Shown here: one piece after another, positions 9,261 to 16,902 of the stretch | How the letters are laid out: every line of letters starts with the position of its first letter | How positions within the stretch are numbered: the stretch's first letter is position 1 | Assembly: GCA_016212295.1 (NCBI GenBank) | Contig: JACRGO010000164.1 | Location: 1-40,545 of the forward strand | Origin: Nitrospinota bacterium | GTDB lineage: Bacteria > Nitrospinota > Nitrospinia > JACRGO01 | Direction: 5' to 3' | Length of the DNA: 40,545 nucleotides | Notes under the pieces: generated by a model | The model's input: the letters and a program-made list of their open reading frames with translations, nothing else | Told to the model about the DNA's origin: nothing | The model's database searches: none | Position numbers and translations under genes: made by a program

Positions 9261-9354
9261 ATTTCAGATGAACCATCCGGCCCAAAAGTGGTATAATCCT
9301 TTCAAATGCATTCCTGATTTCCCGGCTTCCTTATAATTTGTTCTTTAATTATCC
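9261..9354 (+). promoter_or_regulatory. Candidate promoter region before the HprK-like gene
   Basis: Two TATAAT hexamers occur, in GTGGTATAATCC (about 9290) and CCTTATAATTTG (about 9332). Neither has a strong -35 at standard spacing. No ribosome site is clear before the ATG at 9355. Confidence 0.3.
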
Positions 9355-11130
9355 ATGGAAAAATTACGAAAACCCTATTCCTTTTCCGGCAACAAGGTAC
9401 TGGTTGATTACTCATCCATCTATTGCGATTCCGCCGCGTCCCTCCTTAAAAGCGACCTTTTCAGGGAAATCACAAGAAGGTTCATCGCGCGTCTTGAAAA
9501 GAAGGGGGACTATCTTCACGGCTTCCTGAAAGCCTCATTTCCCGGAAAGGACAATGAGGGGATTCTGGATTCGCTGCTCAACCTGTTCCGGCTCCTGGTG
9601 ACCCATAACGCCGAGGAGATCGGCTCATTCAGCGCGGAGCACCGCGCGGCCCTCTCAAGGCGCGACGACCTGTTTGAACTAAAGGACCGGCTTTACAACT
9701 TCTGGATACACATGGAAAGGGTCGCCTACATGGACGTGCCCAGAAGGAACACCAATATCGACAGCGACCTGCATTACGCGCAATTTGTGACAACCAACGA
9801 AGAACTCAAGGACCTGGTCCTGCTCACCTACCGCCGGATCGGCGAAAACCTTCTGGCGCAAAACCCCCGCGTTTTCAGACAGTTGCCGGCTTGGGCGAAT
9901 ATGGCCATGCTTGTGAGGTCGATTGAATGGGACTGTCCGGAACAATTCGGCGCCCTTAAGGACATACCTTTCGTGAGGCACTGCCTGATATTCCCCCCTC
10001 TCATCCTCTACCCGAAGGCAAACACCCGGAAAGGAAGTTTCGAGGAGCTTGAAAAACTTCCCGACGGCCTGTTCAACCTTAAAATCGAGGAATGGTTCTG
10101 CTTTCCGGCGAAGGTGGGGGAACTGCTTGCCTTTATATACTTCCATCGCGATTTCTGCACCCTCGCGCTTTCGATGAGCAACCTTTTCGAATTGGCGGGC
10201 AAGGTCGAGTTGAAGGGGAAAAAGCCCGATCTGATAATTATCTTCGGCATCGAACCGGAAAAATTCCCGGAAAAAACCGGGTACCATTTCCACAAGGAAA
10301 CCTCCACCCTCATCGGCATGGTCAGCAACATCGATGAAGTGGATTACTTCGGTTACTTCAAGAAAATGACCCTGACCTTGCACAATCTGAGAATGATAAA
10401 AAAGAAGAACCTGCCGGTCCACGGCGCGATGGTTGCCGTGAAACTCAAGGACGGCCCCACCGCCAACGTCGTGATAGTAGGCGACAGCGGAGCGGGGAAG
10501 TCAGAAACTCTTGAGGCGCTCCGCCTGCTTGCCGAGGACAACATCAAGGAGATGAAAATCATTTTCGATGACATGGGTTCCCTTAGACTTGATAACGACG
10601 GCAACGTGGTGGGTTACGGGACCGAGATCGGGGCCTTCGTGCGAATAGACGACCTCAGCCCGGCTTACGCGTACGAACAGGTGGGGCGGAGTATTTTCAT
10701 GAACCCGCACCTCAAGAACGCAAGAATCGTCATCCCCGTCACTACATACGAGACAATCATGCGTGGACACCGCGTCGATATCTTCCTTTACGCCAATAAT
10801 TACGACGCTGTCGCCAAGGAAAAGACCGCCATTGAATTCTTCAGCGAAAAGGAAAAAGCCATCGAGGTTTTCCGCAACGGCGCGCGCATGGCCAAAGGCA
10901 CCACCGATGAAAAAGGGCTGGTCCACACCTATTTCGCCAATCCCTTCGGCGCGCCCCAGGAAAGGAAGAAACACGAAAAAATCGCCGATATGTTTTTCGA
11001 CGCCATGTTCGCCAAGGGGGTCAAGGTAGGGCAGATACTTACACGCCTGGGACTGGATGGCTTTGAACAGAAAGGCCCGGAAAGCGCCTCCAGGGACCTT
11101 TTTGAAGTCATCAAGACCCTGAATAAATAA
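9355..11130 (+). CDS. Large HPr kinase / PEP carboxykinase-like P-loop protein
   Basis: 591 residues, no signal peptide or membrane helix. Residues 1-340 have no recognised domain. From about residue 355 the pattern HGAMVAV, VVIVGDSGAGKSE (P-loop 376-384), then IIFDD (DD at 405-406) matches the HPr kinase/phosphorylase core, where the sequence is HG-vlv, GxSGxGKSE and vaDD; the fold is shared with PEP carboxykinase. HprK enzymes are about 310 residues and modify HPr, but no HPr or PTS gene is in view, and PckA motifs are absent. The long N-terminal region is unlike either. It probably phosphorylates or senses something else; substrate unknown. A cNMP-binding protein gene converges on it. Confidence 0.7.
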   Translation: MEKLRKPYSFSGNKVLVDYSSIYCDSAASLLKSDLFREITRRFIARLEKKGDYLHGFLKASFPGKDNEGILDSLLNLFRLLVTHNAEEIGSFSAEHRAALSRRDDLFELKDRLYNFWIHMERVAYMDVPRRNTNIDSDLHYAQFVTTNEELKDLVLLTYRRIGENLLAQNPRVFRQLPAWANMAMLVRSIEWDCPEQFGALKDIPFVRHCLIFPPLILYPKANTRKGSFEELEKLPDGLFNLKIEEWFCFPAKVGELLAFIYFHRDFCTLALSMSNLFELAGKVELKGKKPDLIIIFGIEPEKFPEKTGYHFHKETSTLIGMVSNIDEVDYFGYFKKMTLTLHNLRMIKKKNLPVHGAMVAVKLKDGPTANVVIVGDSGAGKSETLEALRLLAEDNIKEMKIIFDDMGSLRLDNDGNVVGYGTEIGAFVRIDDLSPAYAYEQVGRSIFMNPHLKNARIVIPVTTYETIMRGHRVDIFLYANNYDAVAKEKTAIEFFSEKEKAIEVFRNGARMAKGTTDEKGLVHTYFANPFGAPQERKKHEKIADMFFDAMFAKGVKVGQILTRLGLDGFEQKGPESASRDLFEVIKTLNK

Positions 11131-11229
11131 CTCCCCGCGGGCCGGAACAAAAACTTGCCACGAAGCTACATTTGAAAGTGGCTAAAGTTTAAAGTGACTA
11201 AAATCAAGGAGGAGAAGGCCCGTAATGTG

Positions 11230-11727
11230 TTACGCCTGTTTCAACCTCTCCAATTCATCCTTCAAGCGTATCAGTTCCTCGTCCGTGCTCCTGAGGCGGG
11301 AGGCCAGGACTTCGGCCAGCAGGCGGTAGAAGACGGAGAAAAAGGCGTCGCGTTCCTGTGGCGTCACGCCGCTTAGGAAGGTGGCGTCAGTGGCCAGGCA
11401 GACGGTCCTAGTGACGGCTATGACCGAAGCCGACCTGGCCTCGCCGTCAATGGCCGCAAGCTCCCCGAAGGTGCCGCTCTTGTTGTAGTCCATCCTGGCG
11501 ATCTCCTTCCCGTGCTTGACCACCCTCACCTCGCCGTCGATGATGACGTAGACCCAACTGTCCAGTTCCCCTTCCCGGGCTATGGTTTCACCCGGATCGT
11601 AGGTCCTTATCTTGCTCAATGACAAAATCCGCTTGATGAAATTTTCGTGGACGGCTTTAAAGAACGGGATTTTCTTGAACTTGTTCACCATATCTCCCCG
11701 TTCCTTTAAATATGGGCTTTCCTGCAT
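11230..11727 (-). CDS. Cyclic-nucleotide-binding domain protein without HTH
   Basis: 165 residues starting at a clear AGGAGG ribosome site. One CNB domain (about residues 20-130) has the glycine-rich beta strands (YDPGETIAREGELDSWVYVI) and a phosphate-binding cassette FGELAAIDGEARSASV that keeps the FGE and R-S-A residues. The C-terminal 35 residues are a helix or coiled coil rich in Leu, Glu and Lys. With no HTH it is not a Crp/Fnr transcription factor; stand-alone CNB proteins usually regulate a partner. It converges with the HprK-like gene and lies downstream of cld on the same strand, but a 320-bp repeat-filled gap makes co-transcription with cld doubtful. Confidence 0.85.
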   Translation of the reverse strand: MQESPYLKERGDMVNKFKKIPFFKAVHENFIKRILSLSKIRTYDPGETIAREGELDSWVYVIIDGEVRVVKHGKEIARMDYNKSGTFGELAAIDGEARSASVIAVTRTVCLATDATFLSGVTPQERDAFFSVFYRLLAEVLASRLRSTDEELIRLKDELERLKQA

Positions 11728-12047
11728 GGCGCGTCCTCCTGGGTATAGGGATTTAGGATTTGAGATTAAAAATTTGAGATTTGAGATTTTTTAAAAAATA
11801 CGGAACAACGGATTTTCTTTAATTTGAAAATGTATATTCCTTTGTGTTTCCTTGTGCCTTCGTGTCTTAGTGGCAAAAAAAATAATAGCCACAAAGGCAC
11901 TAAGGCTCCACGGCACACTAGGTTTAAGTGCGCTGAATTCGCGGTGAAAAAGCAAGTTCCTTTTTTTAACTTTAGTCACTTTCAACTTTAGTTCACTTTA
12001 GTCACTTTAGCTCACTTTTGACTTTAGTCACTTTTATTTTTTGACTC
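11728..12047. repeat. Gene-free gap with three kinds of simple repeat
   Basis: No gene is seen. 11755-11790 holds AT-rich TTTGAGATT units. 11838-11912 is an imperfect hairpin made from CCTTTGTGT/GCCACAAAGGCAC words. 11968-12035 is a degenerate tandem array of ACTTTAGTCACTTT, also echoed at about 11175-11205 on the other side of the cNMP gene. Confidence 0.6.
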
Positions 12048-12839
12048 CTATTCAAGCGCCTCGTCAAATGTGGCAATGCGCCCGATAAGCGGCGTTCCGT
12101 ATACAGTGTACCTGGCCTCCTTCACGGACTTAAGGACAGCTATCAACCCGTCGAATGCCTTAAGGTCCGCGGTCTCGAAATATGTCACGAAGTCGTTCTT
12201 TCCAATTCCCCTGGCGTGGTAGAGCTTTCTCTTGACGTCCTTGATGAAGGGCAGGGTTTGAACCGTGTGCTCTTCCATCATCTCCAGCCTTTCCTTCTCG
12301 GGAAGGTCCCACCATTCCCGGGACTTGTCCACTGTCACCATGATCCCGAATACCGGCGGCTGGCCTTCGTATTTAAGCGCTTTCAACTGGGCCAGCAAAT
12401 CGGGGAACTTCGGCGCGTAGACAAGTCCCTTGGTGGCCCCAAGACGCGTGTCCTGGAGGACAAAATAACGGCCCAGCGCGCCGGGGGAGAGCAGGTCCTT
12501 GATGAACTTCTGGTTTTGGTCAGGATCATAGGCATGAAGCCTCAAGAAGAGGTCCGTGTCCTTTGACGTTCCAGAGGCTCTATACACGTCGGCCACCACC
12601 TTGGCCGCGTATTCGTCCACTAAATTTTTTGCCTTGGCCGCGACCGATTTTTTCCCGGCTGCGTCCACGCTTTTCCATGAGGGGGCAGCCTTAAGGAGGA
12701 CAAAGGCGGCGGACACGCCCTCCGCCTTCAACACCTCGGCTCTGTCAAGGGCCTTGTCCAGCGGTTCCGCGTTCACGGCAAGGGAAAAAATAAAAACGGA
12801 AAAAATTGTTGCTGTAAATCCCATGGCTCTTTTTATCAT
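12048..12839 (-). CDS. Chlorite dismutase family protein, exported
   Basis: 263 residues with a signal peptide cut near AVNA/E (24/25) and a strong AAAGGAGG site. The C-terminal ferredoxin-like repeat carries the family signature: WW at 176-177, the proximal haem ligand in EEHTVQTLPF (H191) and, thirteen residues on, the distal arginine in DVKRKLYH (R204). In characterised enzymes this arginine is needed to turn chlorite into chloride and O2. The length and export signal match pentameric periplasmic Cld of the Nitrospira/Dechloromonas type rather than the short cytoplasmic type or the haem-biosynthesis protein HemQ. There is no perchlorate or chlorate reductase gene nearby, so the physiological substrate is uncertain. 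Confidence 0.85.
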   Translation of the reverse strand: MIKRAMGFTATIFSVFIFSLAVNAEPLDKALDRAEVLKAEGVSAAFVLLKAAPSWKSVDAAGKKSVAAKAKNLVDEYAAKVVADVYRASGTSKDTDLFLRLHAYDPDQNQKFIKDLLSPGALGRYFVLQDTRLGATKGLVYAPKFPDLLAQLKALKYEGQPPVFGIMVTVDKSREWWDLPEKERLEMMEEHTVQTLPFIKDVKRKLYHARGIGKNDFVTYFETADLKAFDGLIAVLKSVKEARYTVYGTPLIGRIATFDEALE

Positions 12840-12896
12840 GGCCGTTGCCTCCTTTTAAGGTTTGAGTGTTTTAAAATTAGCCGCCAGAACGCATTT

Positions 12897-12925
12897 AGCA
12901 TATTTCTTTTGCCGGCAGAAATCAA
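12897..12925 (-). promoter_or_regulatory. Candidate promoter of the chlorite dismutase gene
   Basis: On the minus strand TTGATT (12925-12920) and TATGCT (12902-12897) lie 17 bp apart, ending about 57 bases before the ATG at 12839. This fits a sigma-70 promoter with a leader carrying the AAAGGAGG ribosome site. Confidence 0.45.
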
Positions 12926-13016
12926 TTTGGCCATAAGCACAGGGTTTTAAAAAAAAATATGTAACTATTCAGCGAACTATTATATGGCCCCGCTAGTCGC
13001 CGTTAAATGCGCCTTT

Positions 13017-13130
13017 ACATCCCCCTTGATCCCCCTTGAGAAGGGGGAATGGGTTGTGTCGCCCACGGCGGGATTTCTTCCAGCCATCACCTCTTCATTC
13101 CCCCTTGGAAAAGGGGGCCAGGGGGATGTG
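13017..13130. repeat. Composite CCCCCTTG / AAGGGGG inverted repeat
   Basis: 13017-13052 (CATCCCCCTTG...AAGGGGGAATG) and 13095-13130 (CATTCCCCCTTG...CAGGGGGATG) are inverted copies of each other, and each arm folds on itself. The same element recurs at 24494-24612 and 39783-39856. Confidence 0.8.
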
Positions 13131-13746
13131 AAAATCCCGGACGGAAGCCCTTTAACTATAAAAGTTCACTACTAATGAACCAAAAATATAAAAACGCTGA
13201 ACAGTTACAAAAATATTTTTAAAAAGCCATGAAATGGCGATGCCCAAATAGCCCAGAAAGAACCAAGGGAAGACGCAAGCGCTAAGATTTTCCATGACTG
13301 AAAGGACGTCCTCTCTTGAATAAAAAGGATATGGCTCATCGGAATATATTGGAATACCTATGTCCTTAAATATTTGAAATTTAAAAAAAAGGCGCAATGT
13401 TTTTTCATTTACATTTACAAGGAAAAGGCGTATGGGGCGGTTTAACCACTAATTTACTTTTGGCATGAATGAGAGTAAAATCCGCACCAGTAAACAATTT
13501 AAAGCCTGCAAGGGCATTCACATCGATTTCAAGAGAGCCTGGCTGCTTTTGACCATGTGATGCCCGGCGTTAGGCGGCAGACCGGGCGGCCTTATGGGTG
13601 GCGAGGCGGAACTGCTACCGCCGAAATTTTCTTTTTAAACGCTCAACGCCGATTTTATTTCAAGCTGAAAACGAAAATTCCGGTTTAATCCTGCCCCCAA
13701 ATCCTTTGCTGTTGAAAATTTGGGGCATAGGCGAGGAGGTTTGGGC
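13131..13746. other. Gene-poor gap before the sigma-54 activator
   Basis: No gene can be supported with confidence. A minus-strand frame (13397-13152) codes a plausible membrane-like stretch (FPWFFLGYLGIAISWLF) but has only a TTG start and no RBS; it may be a fragment. A plus-strand 31-codon frame lies at 13465-13560. GGGCATTCACATCG and CATGTGATGCCC (about 13512-13563) are inverted with one bulged base and are followed by GGCGTTAGGC, which resembles half of an attC site on the plus strand. Confidence 0.35.
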
Positions 13747-15069
13747 ATGAAAACAGACGAATATCAGACCATCATGAATTCCGTGGCGGACGGCGTCTTC
13801 ACGGTGGACCTGCGGTGGCGGATCACTTCCTGGAACAGGGCCGCGGAGCGAATCACCGGCTTTTCGAAGGAAGAGGCCCTGGGCAGGCATTGTTACGACG
13901 TCTTCCGCGCCAATCTTTGCCAAACCGGATGCATCCTACGGCGTACCCTGGAAACCGGCAAGGAACTGATCAATATGGAGGTCACCATCGTCACCAAGGC
14001 GGGAGAGGAAAAGCCCATCAGCATCTCCACCGCCCTTCTCAAGGACCTGGAAGGGGGCAAGACCATCGGAGGAGTAGAGACCTTCCGCGACCTCTCCGCC
14101 ATAGAGAATCTGCGCAAGCGGCTCTCCGGAAGATATTCCTTCCAGGACATCATCGGGAAGAGCCATCCCATGCAGGAGATATTCCGCATCCTCCCCGACA
14201 TCGCGGAGAGCGAGAGCACGGCCCTCATTCAGGGGCCGACGGGGTCTGGCAAGGAACTCTTCGCCAAGGCGATCCATAATCTAAGCCCCAGAAAATCCGG
14301 CCCCTTTGTCACCGTGAATTGCGCGGCCCTGCCGGACACCCTGCTCGAGTCCGAACTCTTCGGATACCGCAAGGGGGCCTTCACGGACGCCACGCGGGAC
14401 AAGCCGGGCCGCTTTGCCCTGGCCGAGGGCGGGACCTTGTTTCTGGACGAGATAGGCGATATCTCCGCCGCCCTGCAGGCGAAGATATTGCGGGTCCTGC
14501 AGGAAAAGGCGTATGAACCTCTGGGGGGGACCCAATCGGTGAAGGCGGACGTCCGGATCATCGCGGCCACCAACCGGGACCTTCGCGAAGAGATGGCCCT
14601 GGGGCGTTTTCGGGACGATCTTTATTACCGGTTGAATATTATCCTTATTAACATCCCTCCATTGGCGGAACGTAAGGAAGATATACCTCTCTTAGTTGAC
14701 CATTTTATTTCTTATTTCAACGCGGAAAAGGGAAAGGAAATAAAAGGCATGAACCAGGAGGCCATGGAGGCCATGATGCATTACGATTTTCCGGGAAATA
14801 TACGGGAACTGGAAAACATCATCGAACGGGCCTTTATCCTCTGTAAAAAGGATGTCATTGATCTGGCGAGCCTTCCGCCGGAGTTGAAGTCTCTATCCAG
14901 GAATTATCAGGAGACAAGGCCGTCCTCGAACCCTTTAAAGACGGCGGAGGCGGAGGCCATCCGTTGCGCCCTGGCCGAACACGGGGGCCACCGGGAAAAG
15001 ACGGCCAAGGCCCTGGGGATTCATAAGACGACCCTTTTGCGGAAGATGAAACGGCTGGGGATTTCCTGA
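13747..15069 (+). CDS. PAS-domain sigma-54-dependent transcriptional activator
   Basis: 440 residues from the ATG at 13747, nine bases after GAGGAGG. Residues 5-115 are a PAS domain with three cysteines (C49, C58, C62 in RHCYDVF and NLCQTGC), a pattern that could hold a metal or sense redox. The AAA+ domain (about 133-360) has Walker A GPTGSGKE (163-170), GAFTDA (210-215, a natural variant of the sigma-54-contacting GAFTGA loop) and Walker B LFLDEIGD. The end is a Fis-type HTH (REKTAKALGIHKTTLLRKMK). A sigma-54 promoter lies 3.9 kb downstream before the NifX-like gene, with the cassette array and a toxin-antitoxin pair between; that operon is the probable target. Confidence 0.9.
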   Translation: MKTDEYQTIMNSVADGVFTVDLRWRITSWNRAAERITGFSKEEALGRHCYDVFRANLCQTGCILRRTLETGKELINMEVTIVTKAGEEKPISISTALLKDLEGGKTIGGVETFRDLSAIENLRKRLSGRYSFQDIIGKSHPMQEIFRILPDIAESESTALIQGPTGSGKELFAKAIHNLSPRKSGPFVTVNCAALPDTLLESELFGYRKGAFTDATRDKPGRFALAEGGTLFLDEIGDISAALQAKILRVLQEKAYEPLGGTQSVKADVRIIAATNRDLREEMALGRFRDDLYYRLNIILINIPPLAERKEDIPLLVDHFISYFNAEKGKEIKGMNQEAMEAMMHYDFPGNIRELENIIERAFILCKKDVIDLASLPPELKSLSRNYQETRPSSNPLKTAEAEAIRCALAEHGGHREKTAKALGIHKTTLLRKMKRLGIS

Positions 15070-15135
15070 CGGCATTTTCAAAAAACACATTGGCGAACCG
15101 GATGAGGTGGACAATCCGGGCGCCGCCGAAGGCGG

Positions 15136-15200
15136 CGCGAACGTGTAGCTAAGGGGCGCGGCAACCTTTTGCCGCGTCCCTCTTGAGCGTTTTGTTATGC
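15136..15200 (-). repeat. Integron attC site a
   Basis: On the minus strand the site runs from R'' GCATAAC (15200-15194) to R' GTTCGCG (15142-15136). Between them AAGAGGGACGCGGCAA pairs with TTGCCGCGCCCCTT, leaving single bulged bases, and the outer AGC/GCT and AAC/GTT also pair. This is the folded attC layout used by integron integrases. The stop codon of the DUF2442 gene lies within R'', the usual cassette arrangement. Confidence 0.85.
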
Positions 15201-15452
15201 GATTTTTCTTTGTTTCTTTGGGGTGTTGACGATGCCCAGCATTCCATCAATCGAAATGTCTTCATCTAATAGCGACCAATGTATTCCGTAACCTGATGGA
15301 GAAATCTCAAAAGTATTCCTTTCAATTTCAGTCGCTTTTTCCAGTACAGGAGATAAGTCTTTTAGATTAAATCGCTTTAATACCCCATCAATGTTGGCTT
15401 CAAGAACGTCTCCAGTGAATTTAATGTCTTTAACCTCATGGTAGTTATTCAT
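15195..15452 (-). CDS. DUF2442 protein, probable antitoxin
   Basis: 85 residues starting MNNYHEVKDIKF; an AGGAGG site eight bases upstream fixes the ATG at 15452. The sequence (VLEANIDGVLKRFNLKDLSP and later IHWSLLDEDISIDGMLG) matches the DUF2442 family of small proteins that bind in pairs with DUF4160 partners. The start overlaps the stop of the DUF4160 gene (ATGA), so the two are translated together. DUF2442 genes occur widely in toxin-antitoxin-like pairs, and the antitoxin role is an inference from that. The gene sits in an integron cassette and its stop overlaps the attC. Confidence 0.75.
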   Translation of the reverse strand: MNNYHEVKDIKFTGDVLEANIDGVLKRFNLKDLSPVLEKATEIERNTFEISPSGYGIHWSLLDEDISIDGMLGIVNTPKKQRKIA

Positions 15453-15706
15453 TGCAAACGCCTCCTCTGAAATTCTTCCCATTGTGATTCGATATATTCA
15501 AAGTGTTCGTATATGATTTTTCTGATTTGTCGTTTATCTTTCTCAGACATCTGAAATGAAAATGCTTCTTCAATATCGAACGATTCACGGTCTAACCAAT
15601 ATTTACATTCCATCTCGCCCTTTCGACAGTGGACATGAATAGGTTCGTTTCCCTCGTTTGCATAAAAGAACAAACGCCAGCCAAGTATTACAAGTATTGT
15701 GGGCAT
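15449..15706 (-). CDS. DUF4160 protein, probable toxin partner
   Basis: 85 residues starting MPTILVILGWRLFFYANEGN. The motif FYANEGNEPIHVHCRKGEME, followed by a helical tail (RQIRKIIYEHFEYIESQWEEF), is the DUF4160 signature. It overlaps the DUF2442 gene by four bases. The pair is the content of the leftmost cassette; toxin-antitoxin genes are common in cassette arrays, where they help stabilise the array. The start lies 28 bases beyond the repeated cassette element at 15734-15904. Toxic activity is inferred from the pairing only. Confidence 0.75.
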   Translation of the reverse strand: MPTILVILGWRLFFYANEGNEPIHVHCRKGEMECKYWLDRESFDIEEAFSFQMSEKDKRQIRKIIYEHFEYIESQWEEFQRRRLQ

Positions 15707-15733
15707 CGTCTATTTTCTGCCTTTCTGTTCTTC

Positions 15734-15904
15734 GCCTAATGCGGCGTTGAGCCGCCGCCAATCGGGCGGCAAGCCGCAGGCTTGAAGCCCGGTTGGCGGT
15801 CGGTTTCGAATGCCTGGTCCGCGCCGCCTTCGGCGGCGTAGCGAAACTGTGCAGAGGAACCGATGGGTCAACGCCGCATTCGCGCCGCCGAAGGCGGCGC
15901 GAAC
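15734..15904 (-). repeat. Cassette-borne structured element, copy 1
   Basis: About 171 bp, roughly 90% identical by eye to 17555-17727. Read on the minus strand it begins exactly at the GTT of attC b with a 25-bp hairpin (TTCGCGCCGCC/GGCGGCGCGAA), then AATGCGGCGTTGA, several internal hairpins (CGCCGCCGAAGGCGGCG), and ends TCAACGCCGCATT-AGGC. The terminal 13-mers are perfect inverted repeats. It may be an ORF-less cassette with a noncanonical attC (AAT/ATT in place of AAC/GTT) or a cassette leader. Confidence 0.75.
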
Positions 15905-16024
15905 GACATGGGTCAGTTGCCATGCCCAATAAAACAATGAAAGCCATAAAACCAATGGATAGGAACCAAGACCAACTCCCGAAAGCCGACATGGGGCATG
16001 GTCAACTGGACCCAATGGTTATGT
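15898..16024 (-). repeat. Integron attC site b
   Basis: R'' ACATAAC (16024-16018) and R' GTTCGCG (15904-15898) on the minus strand. The arms GGGTCcAGTTGaCCATGCCC and GGGCATGGCAACTGACCC pair along about 18 bp with two single extrahelical bases, the feature that sets strand choice in attC recombination. It follows the receiver gene stop at 16066 by about 40 bases. The inner loop region is long and contains an incidental open frame. Confidence 0.8.
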
Positions 16025-16065
16025 TATTTGCGGGAAAATCGTTATGCAAATGGGGGATTCATTGT

Positions 16066-16797
16066 TTAATCGTCTAACGGCTTAACAAATTTAGATTTGC
16101 ATTCTTTTAAAAGAGCTTCTTCTTCTTTTTTATATTCATCAAGTTCGTCTGGAAGAAGGTATTTTGTGTTCAACATGAAGTTTGCTTTGTATAGATGACA
16201 GATACCTGGTTTATCTTCTGAGCGGTCTAAAAATTCAGAGAGTTCTTGTTTTTTACCTATTAAATCATATGAAATTTTATTTTGAACCCTTTCATCCACT
16301 ATAACCTCACAACCAGTTCCACGAATACAAAGCTTAGTTAATCCTTTTTCACGTAATTTTCTCAATTCTTTTAAATGTTCCGCATCCATTGGCATCTCCT
16401 TTCCTAAAATAATTTGATTTTGCTTGATATGTATCTTTATGGCCTTAAGGGTTAATTCATTTATTTTATCGAAAAGTTTATCAGGATCATAGGGCTTTTC
16501 TAAAAAATCGTCCATTCCGGCTTCCCAATATTTATCCCTTATTGTTAAATTCCCGGTTAGAGCCATTATTGGAAAATATTTTACTTTCCTACGAATAATT
16601 TTTGTTGCTTCATACCCATTCATTAGAGGCATATCGATATCCATTAGACAAAGATCGTATTTCCCTTCATTTTTTAGGGCATGTTCCACAGCCTCCATTC
16701 CATTGGAGGCCATGTCAAATCCATAACCTTGAATGTCCATTAACATTCCTATGGCATTTTGAATAAATTGATTGTCTTCTACGATTAAAAGTTTCAT
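16066..16797 (-). CDS. Cassette-encoded receiver-domain protein with novel C-terminal domain
   Basis: 243 residues. Residues 1-115 are a CheY-like receiver: ED at 7-8, phospho-acceptor D53 in LCLMDIDMPLMNG, T85 and K107 region (ALTG, LEKPYDPD). Residues about 120-243 match nothing I recognise; they include a basic helical part and three cysteines (KLCIRGTGCEVIV, PGICHLYKANF). There is no HTH or output enzyme. The gene lies between attC sites c and b and is clearly more AT-rich than the surrounding chromosome, so it was acquired with its cassette. A signalling receiver is an unusual cargo. It may act by protein binding or on the second messenger of a defence-like system; unknown. Confidence 0.8.
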   Translation of the reverse strand: MKLLIVEDNQFIQNAIGMLMDIQGYGFDMASNGMEAVEHALKNEGKYDLCLMDIDMPLMNGYEATKIIRRKVKYFPIMALTGNLTIRDKYWEAGMDDFLEKPYDPDKLFDKINELTLKAIKIHIKQNQIILGKEMPMDAEHLKELRKLREKGLTKLCIRGTGCEVIVDERVQNKISYDLIGKKQELSEFLDRSEDKPGICHLYKANFMLNTKYLLPDELDEYKKEEEALLKECKSKFVKPLDD

Positions 16798-16814
16798 ATT
16801 TTGAAAATTAAGTC

Positions 16815-16895
16815 ACATAACGCCAGCCGTAATCGGCGCATTTGTAGGGAGCGTAGCGAACGAAAAATGCGTCCGAGTTAACGGCATTGTTAGCT
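16815..16895 (-). repeat. Integron attC site c
   Basis: R'' AGCTAAC (16895-16889) and R' GTTATGT (16821-16815) on the minus strand. GCCGTTAACTCGGACGCATTT pairs with AAATGCGCCGATTACGGC with small bulges around a loop TTCGTTCGCTACGCTCCC that is typical of attC sites. It starts eight bases after the stop of the cassette gene at 16903 and ends 18 bases before the receiver gene start: a textbook cassette junction. Confidence 0.9.
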
Positions 16896-16902
16896 GATGA
16901 TT

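Noticed and set aside
13152-13397. Possible 81-residue membrane protein on the minus strand
   Set aside because: Only a TTG start, no ribosome site and no family match; it may be a fragment, so it is mentioned only in the gap description.
15603-16015. Overlapping open frames through attC b and the 171-bp element
   Set aside because: They run through hairpins and alternate frames of the same repeat; the recurrence at 17582-17782 shows the DNA structure, not the protein, is what is repeated.
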